Assembly (NCBI GenBank): GCA_017538795.1 | Contig: JAFYIE010000023.1 | Location: 1 to 64,000, forward strand | DNA length: 64,000 nt | From: Bacteroidales bacterium | Lineage (GTDB): Bacteria > Bacteroidota > Bacteroidia > Bacteroidales > F082 | Direction: 5' to 3' | Part shown: piece after piece, positions 1-7,767 of the stretch | Layout: every line of letters begins with the position of its first letter | How positions within the stretch are numbered: position 1 is the stretch's first letter | Program-made: the position numbers and the translations under genes | Notes under the pieces: model-generated | What the model was told of the DNA's origin: nothing | Databases searched by the model: none | What the model saw: only the letters and a program-made list of their open reading frames with translations

Positions 1-1
1 C

Positions 2-478
2 GGCAACATATATTATTCAGGGCACAACACAAGCCACCATGGAGCAATACATCATGGCGATGGAACGACACCACGTTCAAGAGACGTGACTAACAACACG
101 ACTCGCAGAAACGACGCGTCGAGGCCAGCTAACGTAACTCGCCCGACAAGTACGAATCGTCCGGCAAATGTAAGCCGTCCGACAAGACCGGCAGCACAAA
201 GAAAGACTTATACTCCAGCTAACGCTAACCGTCAGACACGCTCAAGCTCGGAATACGTGAGACCGCAAAGGAACAACACAAACACGACACCAAGAAACAG
301 CGTGTCTCCGACACAGCAGAGAACAAACGTTACACCGGCTCAAAGATCCGGCGTAAGAAATACCAGCAGCCCTACAAGAAGCAGTGGCGGCAGATTTAAC
401 GGAGGCAGTGTTAGAAGCGGCAGTGGTGGCGGAAGCCGAAGCGGTGGCGGAAGCCGAAGCGGTGGCGGCCGTAGATAA
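2..478 (+). CDS. C-terminal part of a low-complexity Arg/Ser/Gly-rich protein (5' end outside window)
   Basis: The reading frame is open from base 2 to the stop at 476-478 with no stop upstream, so the visible 158 codons are probably the tail of a longer gene; an internal GTG at 86 could also be read as a start but nothing favours it. The sequence begins with His/Gly-rich residues and continues as an Asn/Pro/Arg/Thr/Ser-rich disordered stretch with the phrase RPANV repeated, ending in tandem GGGSRS units and a basic GGGRR tail. No catalytic domain is visible. Tails like this are common on Bacteroidota envelope proteins of unknown function. A FadL-like gene follows 23 bases downstream, so the two may be co-transcribed. 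Function not assigned. Confidence 0.55.
   Translation, partial: GNIYYSGHNTSHHGAIHHGDGTTPRSRDVTNNTTRRNDASRPANVTRPTSTNRPANVSRPTRPAAQRKTYTPANANRQTRSSSEYVRPQRNNTNTTPRNSVSPTQQRTNVTPAQRSGVRNTSSPTRSSGGRFNGGSVRSGSGGGSRSGGGSRSGGGRR
425..468 (+). repeat. 18-bp tandem repeat inside coding sequence
   Basis: The unit GGTGGCGGAAGCCGAAGC occurs twice in a row (425-442 and 443-460) and is followed by a partial third copy. It encodes the GGGSRS repeats at the end of the partial protein. Such a repeat can change copy number by slippage. Confidence 0.8.
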
Positions 479-501
479 GACAAAAATTAAATATTACTAA
501 C

Positions 502-1992
502 ATGAAAAAGATATTTTTTATAATCACGATATTAGCTCCGCTGCTTGTGAAAGCGCAAACAACACAGGATATGTTTGAGTTCTCCACTACATATTACCAC
601 GGAACGGCAAAAAGCGCCGCAATGGGCAACGCAATGGGCGCAGTGGGCTCCGACTTCTCTGCAATCGCCATAAATCCAGCAGGATTAGGACTTTTCAGAA
701 AAGCCACGTTTACCCTGACACCTGAGTTTTACTCAACTTCAACATCATCCGACTACAAAGGCAACAGCAGCCAAGACAAATCTTTCAGGCTGCCTCTAAA
801 CAACGTCGGGTTGACTTGGACGCAACAGGTAAACGACGGCATGCTTAACTCCGTTAGCTTTGCATTGGGAATCAATCAGTTAAATAACTTTTCATACAAT
901 TCGTATGTAAACGGAAACAACCCCAACACATCGCTCATCGACGCTTATTTTACAGAAATGTATGCAAACAACATCACAAACGCCGCCGATTTGGAGTATT
1001 ATTCGCCCAATAACATCTATTCATTATATTTAACCGATTTAATTGATTTCGGAGGAACCAACCCTCAACAATACCTGACTTTTGTTCCACAAGGAAACTT
1101 GAATCAGCAATATAGCATGGTTAAAAGAGGAAGTGCGCAAGAGTTCTCCTTCGCCTCCGGCTTTAATTTCGAAGAGAAATGGTTTTTAGGCGTGTCGTTG
1201 AATATACCGTTTTTCGATAGAGACATAAACACCGAATACAAAGAGAGAAATTTGGCGGCAGGCAGTTATTTTAAATATTGGGATCAGGAAGAATTTATCG
1301 AAACATCTGGAAGAGGTATAAATGCAAGAGTTGGCGCGATAATATATCCATCGAAATGGCTCAGATTCGGTTTCGCGTTCCATTCTCCTACATATTATAA
1401 AATCGACGAGCGTTGGCACACAACCACTTACGCCCTTTTCAGCGACGGCTCCGAGTATGACGTGTCACCAACAAGCACATACTCATACACCATAATGACG
1501 CCATATCGTTTGAATGCAAGCGCAGCCTTCATTTTCGGAAACTACGGCATGATCACCACCGATTTTGATTATATTGATTATAGCAGAATGCAAGTGTCTG
1601 GCTCGGACGACAATTACGATTTCAAGCCTTTCAACGAATATCTGAGATCGTTATACAATTCGACGGCGAACATAAGAATCGGAACTGAATGGCGTTGGCA
1701 AAGTCTCTGTTTCAGAGCCGGTTACGCATTCTATGGCAGTCCGTATGGTCTCGACAAAAAAGACTTGAGAACCAACTCATATTCACTTGGTTTCGGTTAC
1801 ACACATCATCGTTTCACTGTCGATGCCGCCTATGTCTTCAGTCAGCGCAAGAACAATTACAGTTTGTACTCGCAATATTCGATGTATCCGGCATATTACG
1901 GAGACAACAACGAGTTTGTCGACGATACAAACGTAAAAGAGACGACCAACATGAATCAGGTGGTCATCTCTTTCAAATTCAGATTAGACTGA
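502..1992 (+). CDS. OmpP1/FadL/TodX-family outer membrane protein
   Basis: A 496-residue protein with an N-terminal signal peptide (MKKIFFIITILAPLLVKAQ, cleavage probably after KAQ). Residues 38-65 carry the phrase AMGNAMGAVGSDFSAIAINP followed by AGLG, the hallmark of the N-terminal hatch region in Bacteroidota FadL/OmpP1-like proteins. The rest is rich in alternating aromatic beta-strand patterns and ends in a phenylalanine-containing strand (VVISFKFRLD), as expected for an outer membrane beta-barrel. FadL relatives pass hydrophobic compounds such as fatty acids or aromatics across the outer membrane, but the substrate here cannot be read from sequence. An AT-rich leader without a Shine-Dalgarno sequence precedes the ATG. 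It converges on the zinc-ribbon gene with only four bases between stops. Confidence 0.85.
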   Translation: MKKIFFIITILAPLLVKAQTTQDMFEFSTTYYHGTAKSAAMGNAMGAVGSDFSAIAINPAGLGLFRKATFTLTPEFYSTSTSSDYKGNSSQDKSFRLPLNNVGLTWTQQVNDGMLNSVSFALGINQLNNFSYNSYVNGNNPNTSLIDAYFTEMYANNITNAADLEYYSPNNIYSLYLTDLIDFGGTNPQQYLTFVPQGNLNQQYSMVKRGSAQEFSFASGFNFEEKWFLGVSLNIPFFDRDINTEYKERNLAAGSYFKYWDQEEFIETSGRGINARVGAIIYPSKWLRFGFAFHSPTYYKIDERWHTTTYALFSDGSEYDVSPTSTYSYTIMTPYRLNASAAFIFGNYGMITTDFDYIDYSRMQVSGSDDNYDFKPFNEYLRSLYNSTANIRIGTEWRWQSLCFRAGYAFYGSPYGLDKKDLRTNSYSLGFGYTHHRFTVDAAYVFSQRKNNYSLYSQYSMYPAYYGDNNEFVDDTNVKETTNMNQVVISFKFRLD

Positions 1993-1996
1993 TATA

Positions 1997-2785
1997 TCAG
2001 TTTTTCGCGTTGTATTGGTCGATGATGTCTTGGTCAACCAAGATACGGCCGCAATATTCGCATACGATAATCTTCTTGTGGATACGGATGTCGAGTTGGT
2101 GTTGTGGTGGAATCTTGTTGAAGCATCCGCCGCAAGCGTCACGCTCGATTTTCACGACTGCCAAACCGTTGCGGGCACCTTTTCTGATGCGTTTGTAAGC
2201 GGCGAGCAGACGATCTTCGATCAAAGCTTCGCTTTCTTTTGATTTCTTTACGAGTTCTTCCTCTTCTTTTTCAGTCTCCTCAACGATTGACTGGAGTTCA
2301 TCCTGTTTCACCCTGAGATCGTTCTTGCGTTCTTCAAGTTTCTTTTCAGTTGCCTCGAGATTTGTCTTGATATCCTCAATCTTAATTGTTGCGTCTTTGA
2401 TTCTCTTTTCGCAGAGCTGAATTTCAAGTGATTGATACTCAGTTTCTTTTGTCAAAGAATCATATTCACGGCTGTTACGGACGTTGTTCTGCTGTTCCTC
2501 GTATTTCTTAATCAAAGCTTGTGTTTCTTTGATCTTGATTTTGTAGTTTGTAACGTCTGTGTTGAATTTCTTCAGGTCGGCGTTATAGTTCTCGATACGT
2601 GTTTCGAGACCGGCCACTTCGTCCTCAAGATCCTGCACTGCTTCCGGCAGCTCGCCGCGCACGATGCGGATTCTGTCAATCTTAGAATCAATCTGTTGCA
2701 GTGTGTAAAGTGCAACCAACTTTCTTTCAACGGTAATTTCAATCTGTTCTTCTTCGTTGAGCTTAATTTCCTGATTATCAGCCAT
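1997..2785 (-). CDS. C4-type zinc-ribbon protein with long coiled coil
   Basis: This 262-residue protein has a long Glu/Lys-rich coiled coil over roughly residues 20-190 and a C-terminal zinc ribbon: CGGC near residue 218 and CEYCGR near residue 242, i.e. four cysteines in two CxxC pairs. This architecture matches the zf-RING_7 (PF02591) family, found next to Nif3 genes in many Bacteroidota. A nucleic-acid-binding or scaffold role is usually guessed for the family but is not proved. It lies 18 bases downstream of the Nif3 gene on the same strand. A -7 box inside the end of the Nif3 gene (2854-2861) suggests it can also be transcribed on its own. Confidence 0.85.
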   Translation of the reverse strand: MADNQEIKLNEEEQIEITVERKLVALYTLQQIDSKIDRIRIVRGELPEAVQDLEDEVAGLETRIENYNADLKKFNTDVTNYKIKIKETQALIKKYEEQQNNVRNSREYDSLTKETEYQSLEIQLCEKRIKDATIKIEDIKTNLEATEKKLEERKNDLRVKQDELQSIVEETEKEEEELVKKSKESEALIEDRLLAAYKRIRKGARNGLAVVKIERDACGGCFNKIPPQHQLDIRIHKKIIVCEYCGRILVDQDIIDQYNAKN

Positions 2786-2803
2786 TTATGTTAAATTTAA
2801 TAT

Positions 2804-3598
2804 TTATACAAAATAATTTATCGAGTTAGTTTTCACGCTCGAAATTGAAACTGCAAAGTTACAAAATTTTTTAATAATAACATCAGCAATTAATTCTTTT
2901 GTAAATTGTTCTGTTTCATAATGCCCCGCGTCGACGAGAAGAAGCTGTCCGTCGGCCTCAAAAAAGTCGTGATATTTTATGTCCGCCGTAACGTAAGCAT
3001 CTGCTTTACAACGTTTTACGTTGTCGAGCAAGAAAAATCCAGAGCCACCGCACACTGCCACTTTTTTAATTTTTTTGCCTAAAAAATCGGAATGACGGAG
3101 TGCATCGCAGTCGAGATTTTTTTTCACGAGAGCCAAAAAATCTTTCTCATCCATGGCATTTTCCAACTCCCCTACCATACCACCGCCAGTAACGACGCCA
3201 TCATCAGTATTAATTGGCTCCAAAATTTCAAGATTTTTAAGTCCGATCTTATCTGCAAGCCATTTACTTACACCGAGATAACTATTGTCGAGGTTGGTAT
3301 GCATGCAAGCGATCGCGATATCGTTTTTTATCGCTTTCATGATAGTTCTTTCGATAGTATTTTCGGGCAAAAGATGCTTCAGCGGACGGTAAATCACCGG
3401 GTGATGGCTTATCACAAGATGAAAACCTTTTTCTATCGCTTCATCGATGACGGCTTCGGTCACGTCGAGAGTCACTAAAGCCCTGTCTACCAACATATTA
3501 GCATCGCCAACAAGAAGTCCGGCATTATCCCACGACTCCTGCCATTTCAGCGGAGCGATATCAGTGATACAACCTATAATTTCACTAACTTTATTCAT
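2804..3598 (-). CDS. Nif3-like dinuclear metal-centre protein
   Basis: 264 residues of the NIF3/YbgI (PF01784) family. Visible metal-binding segments are SHHPVIYRPLKHL (about residue 64), CMHTNLDN (about residue 97) and the C-terminal VDAGHYETEQF (about residue 221), whose His and Glu complete the dinuclear site. The length matches the short E. coli YbgI type; many Bacteroidota homologues are about 365 residues because of an inserted PII-like domain, absent here. The family forms hexameric toroids; the name GTP cyclohydrolase I type 2 seen in databases is not well supported. It is the first gene of a two-gene minus-strand unit and is divergent from lpxK. Confidence 0.88.
   Translation of the reverse strand: MNKVSEIIGCITDIAPLKWQESWDNAGLLVGDANMLVDRALVTLDVTEAVIDEAIEKGFHLVISHHPVIYRPLKHLLPENTIERTIMKAIKNDIAIACMHTNLDNSYLGVSKWLADKIGLKNLEILEPINTDDGVVTGGGMVGELENAMDEKDFLALVKKNLDCDALRHSDFLGKKIKKVAVCGGSGFFLLDNVKRCKADAYVTADIKYHDFFEADGQLLLVDAGHYETEQFTKELIADVIIKKFCNFAVSISSVKTNSINYFV
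2854..2861 (-). promoter_or_regulatory. -7 box (TAACTTTG) for the zinc-ribbon gene
   Basis: On the minus strand TAACTTTG fits the Bacteroidota -7 consensus TAnnTTTG and lies about 70 bases before the zinc-ribbon ATG, inside the last codons of the Nif3 gene. No clear -33 element was found. Confidence 0.4.
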
Positions 3599-3661
3599 CT
3601 CAAAATTTTTCGCTAAATTAATAAAAATATTAATAATAGTATGTGATTTAAAAATTTTTTG

Positions 3662-3669
3662 TATATTTG
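3662..3669 (+). promoter_or_regulatory. -7 box (TATATTTG) for the lpxK operon
   Basis: TATATTTG matches TAnnTTTG and ends 25 bases before the lpxK ATG at 3695, predicting a short leader. Its position argues against translation starting at the in-frame ATG at 3659, which would lie upstream of the transcript start. Confidence 0.55.
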
Positions 3670-3694
3670 TACGTTTATATTGGAAATTAAACCT

Positions 3695-4744
3695 ATGAGA
3701 AGATTGTTGGCACCGTTATCATGGCTTTATGCGATTGTGCTTTTCATTCGCCACAAGCTATACGACTGGGGACTGTTGAAATCGCGCAGTTTCAGCGTTC
3801 CCACGATATGTGTGGGCAATCTTTCGCTTGGCGGAACAGGCAAGACTCCGCACACCGAATATCTCATAAGATTGTTGAAAGATATAGCAAACGTCGCTGT
3901 TTTAAGCAGAGGTTACGGCAGAAAAACCGAAGGTTTCGTGCTTGCAAACGAAGAAACGACCTACGAGCAAATCGGGGATGAGCCGCTTCAATATCATCTG
4001 AAATTCAATGACATAACCGTTGCCGTCGACGAAGACCGCTGTGACGGCGTGACGAATCTGATGCGTCTTGAGAAAAGTCCCGACGTGATAGTTCTCGACG
4101 ATGCATATCAGCACAGGAAGATAAAGCCAGGATTGAACATTTTATTGACGGAATATTACAACATTTACAAAAAAGACATGCTTGTTCCGGCAGGTAAGTT
4201 GCGTGACATAAAAATGGCGGCAAAACGAGCCGACATTATCATCGTGACTAAATCGCCGAAAGTGCTGTTGCCATACGACAAGCGTGATGTAGTAGATGTC
4301 TTAAATGCGAAACCATATCAGCAAGTTTTCTTCACGTATATTGATTTTCAGAAACTTAACCCTATCAATAAAACGGCGAAAGAAACAGCTTTGCAAGACA
4401 TGAAATCTGTTTATCTGTTTTGTGGCATAGCGAACCCCTACCCTCTTGAAGATTATCTTAAGAGAAAATATAACACATTGATTACCAAATATTTTGACGA
4501 CCATCATTGCTTCAATGACAGCGACATCGACATGATTTTAAGCGGTTATGACAGCGTGATTGGCAAAAACAAAATCATTGTGACGACAGAAAAAGATTTA
4601 ATGCGATTAACAAATTCTTCATATATCAACAGGTTTGACAACGTACCGCTTTTCACAGTTCCGATTGAGGTGCGTTTCAACGACGAGAAAGAAGAAGAAA
4701 CTTTTAAAAATTTGATTTTAAATTATGTTGGAAAAAATTCTTGA
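3695..4744 (+). CDS. lpxK: Tetraacyldisaccharide 4'-kinase (lipid A synthesis)
   Basis: LpxK phosphorylates the 4' position of the lipid A disaccharide at the inner membrane. The 349-residue protein starts with a membrane-associating helix (MRRLLAPLSWLYAIVLFIRH), followed by the P-loop GGTGKTPHT near residue 50 and the family phrases LSRGYGRK and DDAYQHRKI (the latter around residue 134). I chose the ATG at 3695 rather than 3659 because homologues start at this membrane helix and because a -7 box lies at 3662-3669. The 3' end overlaps the next gene by 20 bases. lpxH lies two genes downstream, so this operon carries two of the lipid A enzymes. No missing motif was seen. Confidence 0.93.
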   Translation: MRRLLAPLSWLYAIVLFIRHKLYDWGLLKSRSFSVPTICVGNLSLGGTGKTPHTEYLIRLLKDIANVAVLSRGYGRKTEGFVLANEETTYEQIGDEPLQYHLKFNDITVAVDEDRCDGVTNLMRLEKSPDVIVLDDAYQHRKIKPGLNILLTEYYNIYKKDMLVPAGKLRDIKMAAKRADIIIVTKSPKVLLPYDKRDVVDVLNAKPYQQVFFTYIDFQKLNPINKTAKETALQDMKSVYLFCGIANPYPLEDYLKRKYNTLITKYFDDHHCFNDSDIDMILSGYDSVIGKNKIIVTTEKDLMRLTNSSYINRFDNVPLFTVPIEVRFNDEKEEETFKNLILNYVGKNS

Positions 4745-5552
4745 GACAGTAGATTTTATCAAATCGAAGACAAATGGTTTTGAACCTGAGGTAGGTATTG
4801 TTTTAGGCTCAGGCTTGGGCGGATTAGTGAATGTTATTGACACTCAATACTCTATATCATATAAAGACATTCCGAACTTCCCCGTTTCGACGGTGCACGG
4901 GCATGAAGGCAAGTTGATTTTAGGAACCTTGAGTGGCAGAAAAGTTATTGCGATGCAGGGACGTTTCCACTATTATGAAGGTTACAGCACCAAAGAAGTG
5001 ACGTTCCCGATTAGAGTGCTTAAATATCTGGGAATCAAGTTGTTAGTTCTCTCAAACGCAAGCGGTGGCATCAATCCTGATTTCAGAGTCAGCGACATCA
5101 TGTTCATCACCGACCACATCAACCTATTGCCTAACCCGTTGATTGGCAAGAACGACGACAGAATAGGCACACGTTTCCCGGAGATGAGCGAAGCATATAA
5201 CAAAAACGCGCTTGCATTAGCCGATAAGATTGCTCACGAGTTGAAGATTCAGGTGCAGCACGGCGTTTATGTTGGCGATACTGGTCCGTGTTACGAGACA
5301 CCTGCTGAATACAACTACTATCGCGTCATCGGCGGCGACTGCGTGGGAATGTCGACGGTGCCAGAGGTTATAGTTGCACGCCACTGCGGTTTGCCAGTGT
5401 TTGCTGTGTCAGTGATCACCGACCTTGGCGGAAAAGACATCGCGGTGCAGGTTACACACGAAGAAGTCATCAACGCGGCAAACGTAGCCGAGCCTAAGAT
5501 GACAGCTATCTTGAAGGAGATGTTGAAACGTTTAGACGAAATAAAACTTTGA
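4725..5552 (+). CDS. punA: Purine nucleoside phosphorylase, trimeric type I
   Basis: A 275-residue trimeric-type purine nucleoside phosphorylase, which releases ribose 1-phosphate from guanosine and inosine type nucleosides for purine salvage in the cytoplasm. Evidence: IVLGSGLGGL near residue 25 (phosphate loop), STVHGHEGKL and MQGRFHYYEG near residues 62-87 (phosphate and sugar site), LSNASGGINP near residue 113, GPCYETPAEY near residue 192 and VGMSTVPEVIVARHCG near residue 209, all in family order. It overlaps lpxK by 20 bases and is followed by lpxH after nine bases, so translation is probably coupled. The pairing of nucleotide salvage with lipid A genes appears to be shared transcription rather than shared pathway. 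Confidence 0.93.
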   Translation: MLEKILETVDFIKSKTNGFEPEVGIVLGSGLGGLVNVIDTQYSISYKDIPNFPVSTVHGHEGKLILGTLSGRKVIAMQGRFHYYEGYSTKEVTFPIRVLKYLGIKLLVLSNASGGINPDFRVSDIMFITDHINLLPNPLIGKNDDRIGTRFPEMSEAYNKNALALADKIAHELKIQVQHGVYVGDTGPCYETPAEYNYYRVIGGDCVGMSTVPEVIVARHCGLPVFAVSVITDLGGKDIAVQVTHEEVINAANVAEPKMTAILKEMLKRLDEIKL

Positions 5553-5561
5553 TTATCAAGC

Positions 5562-6359
5562 ATGAAGAAAATCTATTTTGCAACGGATTTTCATCTTGGA
5601 GTCCCGACTTTGGAAGACAGCCAGAGGCGTGAGAAGATGCTTCTCGAGTTTTTAAGTTCTATAAAGGACGATTGCGAAGAGCTGTTCCTAATGGGCGACC
5701 TGTTTGACTTTTGGTATGAATATAAGACTGTAGTTCCAAGAGGACATGTAAGGCTTCTCGGCAAGCTCGCAGAGTTTATCGACAGCGGAATTCCGGTGCA
5801 TCTTTTCGCAGGCAACCACGACCTTTGGACGTTCTCGTATCTTCAGGAAGAAGTTGGTATTCAGGTACATAGAGATCCTGTGGTGATGACACTCAAAGGC
5901 AAAAAATTCTTTATGGTTCATGGCGACGGGCGTGGCAAAGGCGACAACGGATACAAGTTTTTGAAGAGCGTTTTTGAAAACAGGTTTCTGCAATGGCTTT
6001 TCAGACATGTACATCCCGATTTCGGAATAAAAGTCGCATTAAAATGGTCTCATAATCATAGAGTTAAGAAGTTGAAGAAAGAATCAGAGAGCAATTTTTA
6101 CGCCGATGTCGAGAACACGCGTCTTTATAAATACGCATTAGACGAGGCTCAAAAGGACCCGACTATTGATTTCTTCGTTTTCGGCCATCAGCACAAGCCG
6201 ATGCAGTACAAAACCGGCGAGCATGCGATCACGACTGTTGTTGGAAACTGGATTTGGGATTATACGTATGCGGTGTTTGATGGCGAGACGATGGAGTTAC
6301 GTCATTTCGACCGACCGCAGGGAGTGGAGAAATCTCCGACATTTAAAAAGACAATTTAA
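5562..6359 (+). CDS. lpxH: UDP-2,3-diacylglucosamine diphosphatase
   Basis: LpxH hydrolyses UDP-2,3-diacylglucosamine to lipid X and UMP, a step in lipid A synthesis at the cytoplasmic face of the membrane. The 265-residue protein has the metallophosphoesterase ligand set in order: ATDFHLG (residue 7), MGDLFDFWYEY (about 45), AGNHDLW (about 84), MVHGDG (about 124) and FGHQHKP (about 206). The family region GRGKGDNGYK with the following basic stretch fits LpxH rather than a generic phosphoesterase. It is the third gene of the lpxK unit, nine bases after the phosphorylase, and is followed eleven bases later by the M20 peptidase. Confidence 0.9.
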   Translation: MKKIYFATDFHLGVPTLEDSQRREKMLLEFLSSIKDDCEELFLMGDLFDFWYEYKTVVPRGHVRLLGKLAEFIDSGIPVHLFAGNHDLWTFSYLQEEVGIQVHRDPVVMTLKGKKFFMVHGDGRGKGDNGYKFLKSVFENRFLQWLFRHVHPDFGIKVALKWSHNHRVKKLKKESESNFYADVENTRLYKYALDEAQKDPTIDFFVFGHQHKPMQYKTGEHAITTVVGNWIWDYTYAVFDGETMELRHFDRPQGVEKSPTFKKTI

Positions 6360-6370
6360 TATTATATAAT

Positions 6371-7735
6371 ATGAATAAGATACAAAATTACATCAAAGAA
6401 AACGAACAGCGTTTTTTGGACGAGTTGTTCGGACTGATTAGAATTCCGTCGATCAGCTCGGAATCGGCTCACAAGCCTGATATGATTAAAGCTGCCGAGT
6501 ACTGGAGAGACAGCATTTTGAAAGCAGGAGCCGACAAAGCCGAAGTGATGCCGACTGAAGGCAATCCGATTGTTTACGGCGAGAAAATCATCGACCCTAA
6601 GAAGCCTACAGTGTTGGTTTACGGTCACTACGACGTGATGCCGGTCGACCCGATTGAGTTGTGGCATACCGACCCGTTTGAGCCAGTCATCAAAGACGGC
6701 AAGATCTGGGCTCGCGGCGCTGACGACGATAAAGGTCAGGCTTTCATGCACGCCAAGGCATTCGAGACGATGATGCAGACCGGCACCCTCCCCTGCAACG
6801 TTAAGTTCATGCTCGAAGGCGAGGAAGAAATCGGTTCAGGCAGCCTCTCTAAGTGGATTGAGGAATACAAAGACTTGGTTAAAGCCGATGTCATTTTGGT
6901 TTCAGATACAAGTATGATTAACCACGACACGCCTTCTATCACAACAGGTTTGCGTGGTTTGGCATACTGGGAAGTCGAAGTGACCGGCCCGAATGCTGAC
7001 CTCCATTCAGGATTGTTCGGTGGCGCTGTTGCCAACCCGTTGAACACCTTGTGCGAGATGGTGGCCGGCGTGATGGACAAAAACAACCACATCACCATTC
7101 CTCATTTCTATGATGACGTCGTTGAATCATCAGAAAGAGAACGCGAGATGCTGAATAAAGCTCCGTATAACGAGGAAGAATTCAAGAAATCGTTGGGTGT
7201 GAAGGCATTACGCGGCGAAAAAGGATACACCAAAATTGAAAGAGTCGGTATCCGTCCAACCTTCGACTTGTGCGGAATCTGGGGCGGTTACACTGGCGAA
7301 GGCTCAAAGACAGTGCTTCCGTCGAAAGCATACGCAAAGATTTCATGCCGTTTGGTACCTAACCAAGACCACGAGAAGATCGGCAAACTGTTTAAAGAAT
7401 ATTTCGAGAGCATCGCTCCTGATTATGTGACAGTTAAGGTTACAACTCTGCATGGTGGCGAGGCTTACGGCTGTCCGATTGAGCTTCCTGCATACAAAGC
7501 AGCTGAACAGGCATATTTCGACACTTACGGCAAGTTGCCTATCCCAATGAGAAGTGGCGGATCGATTCCGATTATCGCTCGTTTCGAGAAAGTGTTGGGA
7601 ATCAAGTCGATTTTGATGGGCTTTGGATTAGGTGAAGATGCAATCCACTCACCGAACGAGAACTACAGACTCGATCATTTCTTCAAAGGAATTGAGACGA
7701 TTGTGCAGTTCTATCAGCATTACGCTGGCAAATAA
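6371..7735 (+). CDS. M20-family dipeptidase/metallopeptidase
   Basis: A 454-residue M20 zinc peptidase. Zinc and catalytic residues are visible in order: VYGHYDVMPV (His and catalytic Asp, about residue 95), GADDDKGQ (bridging Asp, about 128), EGEEEIGSGS (catalytic Glu-Glu, about 157), SDTSM (about 186) and a late DAIHSPNE (His, about 435). Between them, residues near 195-330 form the dimerisation lid domain. The pattern resembles the cytosolic nonspecific dipeptidase/PepV-like branch; the exact substrate is not determinable. No signal peptide, so cytoplasmic. It ends the lpxK operon, two bases before a terminator hairpin at 7737-7766 that is shared with the convergent dsbD gene. Confidence 0.9.
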   Translation: MNKIQNYIKENEQRFLDELFGLIRIPSISSESAHKPDMIKAAEYWRDSILKAGADKAEVMPTEGNPIVYGEKIIDPKKPTVLVYGHYDVMPVDPIELWHTDPFEPVIKDGKIWARGADDDKGQAFMHAKAFETMMQTGTLPCNVKFMLEGEEEIGSGSLSKWIEEYKDLVKADVILVSDTSMINHDTPSITTGLRGLAYWEVEVTGPNADLHSGLFGGAVANPLNTLCEMVAGVMDKNNHITIPHFYDDVVESSEREREMLNKAPYNEEEFKKSLGVKALRGEKGYTKIERVGIRPTFDLCGIWGGYTGEGSKTVLPSKAYAKISCRLVPNQDHEKIGKLFKEYFESIAPDYVTVKVTTLHGGEAYGCPIELPAYKAAEQAYFDTYGKLPIPMRSGGSIPIIARFEKVLGIKSILMGFGLGEDAIHSPNENYRLDHFFKGIETIVQFYQHYAGK

Positions 7736-7736
7736 T

Positions 7737-7767
7737 AAAAAAAGGCGGCAGTTGCCGCCTTTTTTTA
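7737..7767. terminator. Bidirectional rho-independent terminator
   Basis: A-tract, then GGCGGC (7744-7749), loop AGTT, GCCGCC (7754-7759), then a T-tract. It stops the M20 gene on the plus strand. On the minus strand the dsbD stop codon (7765-7767) lies at the foot of the stem, so the same hairpin can end dsbD. Confidence 0.88.
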
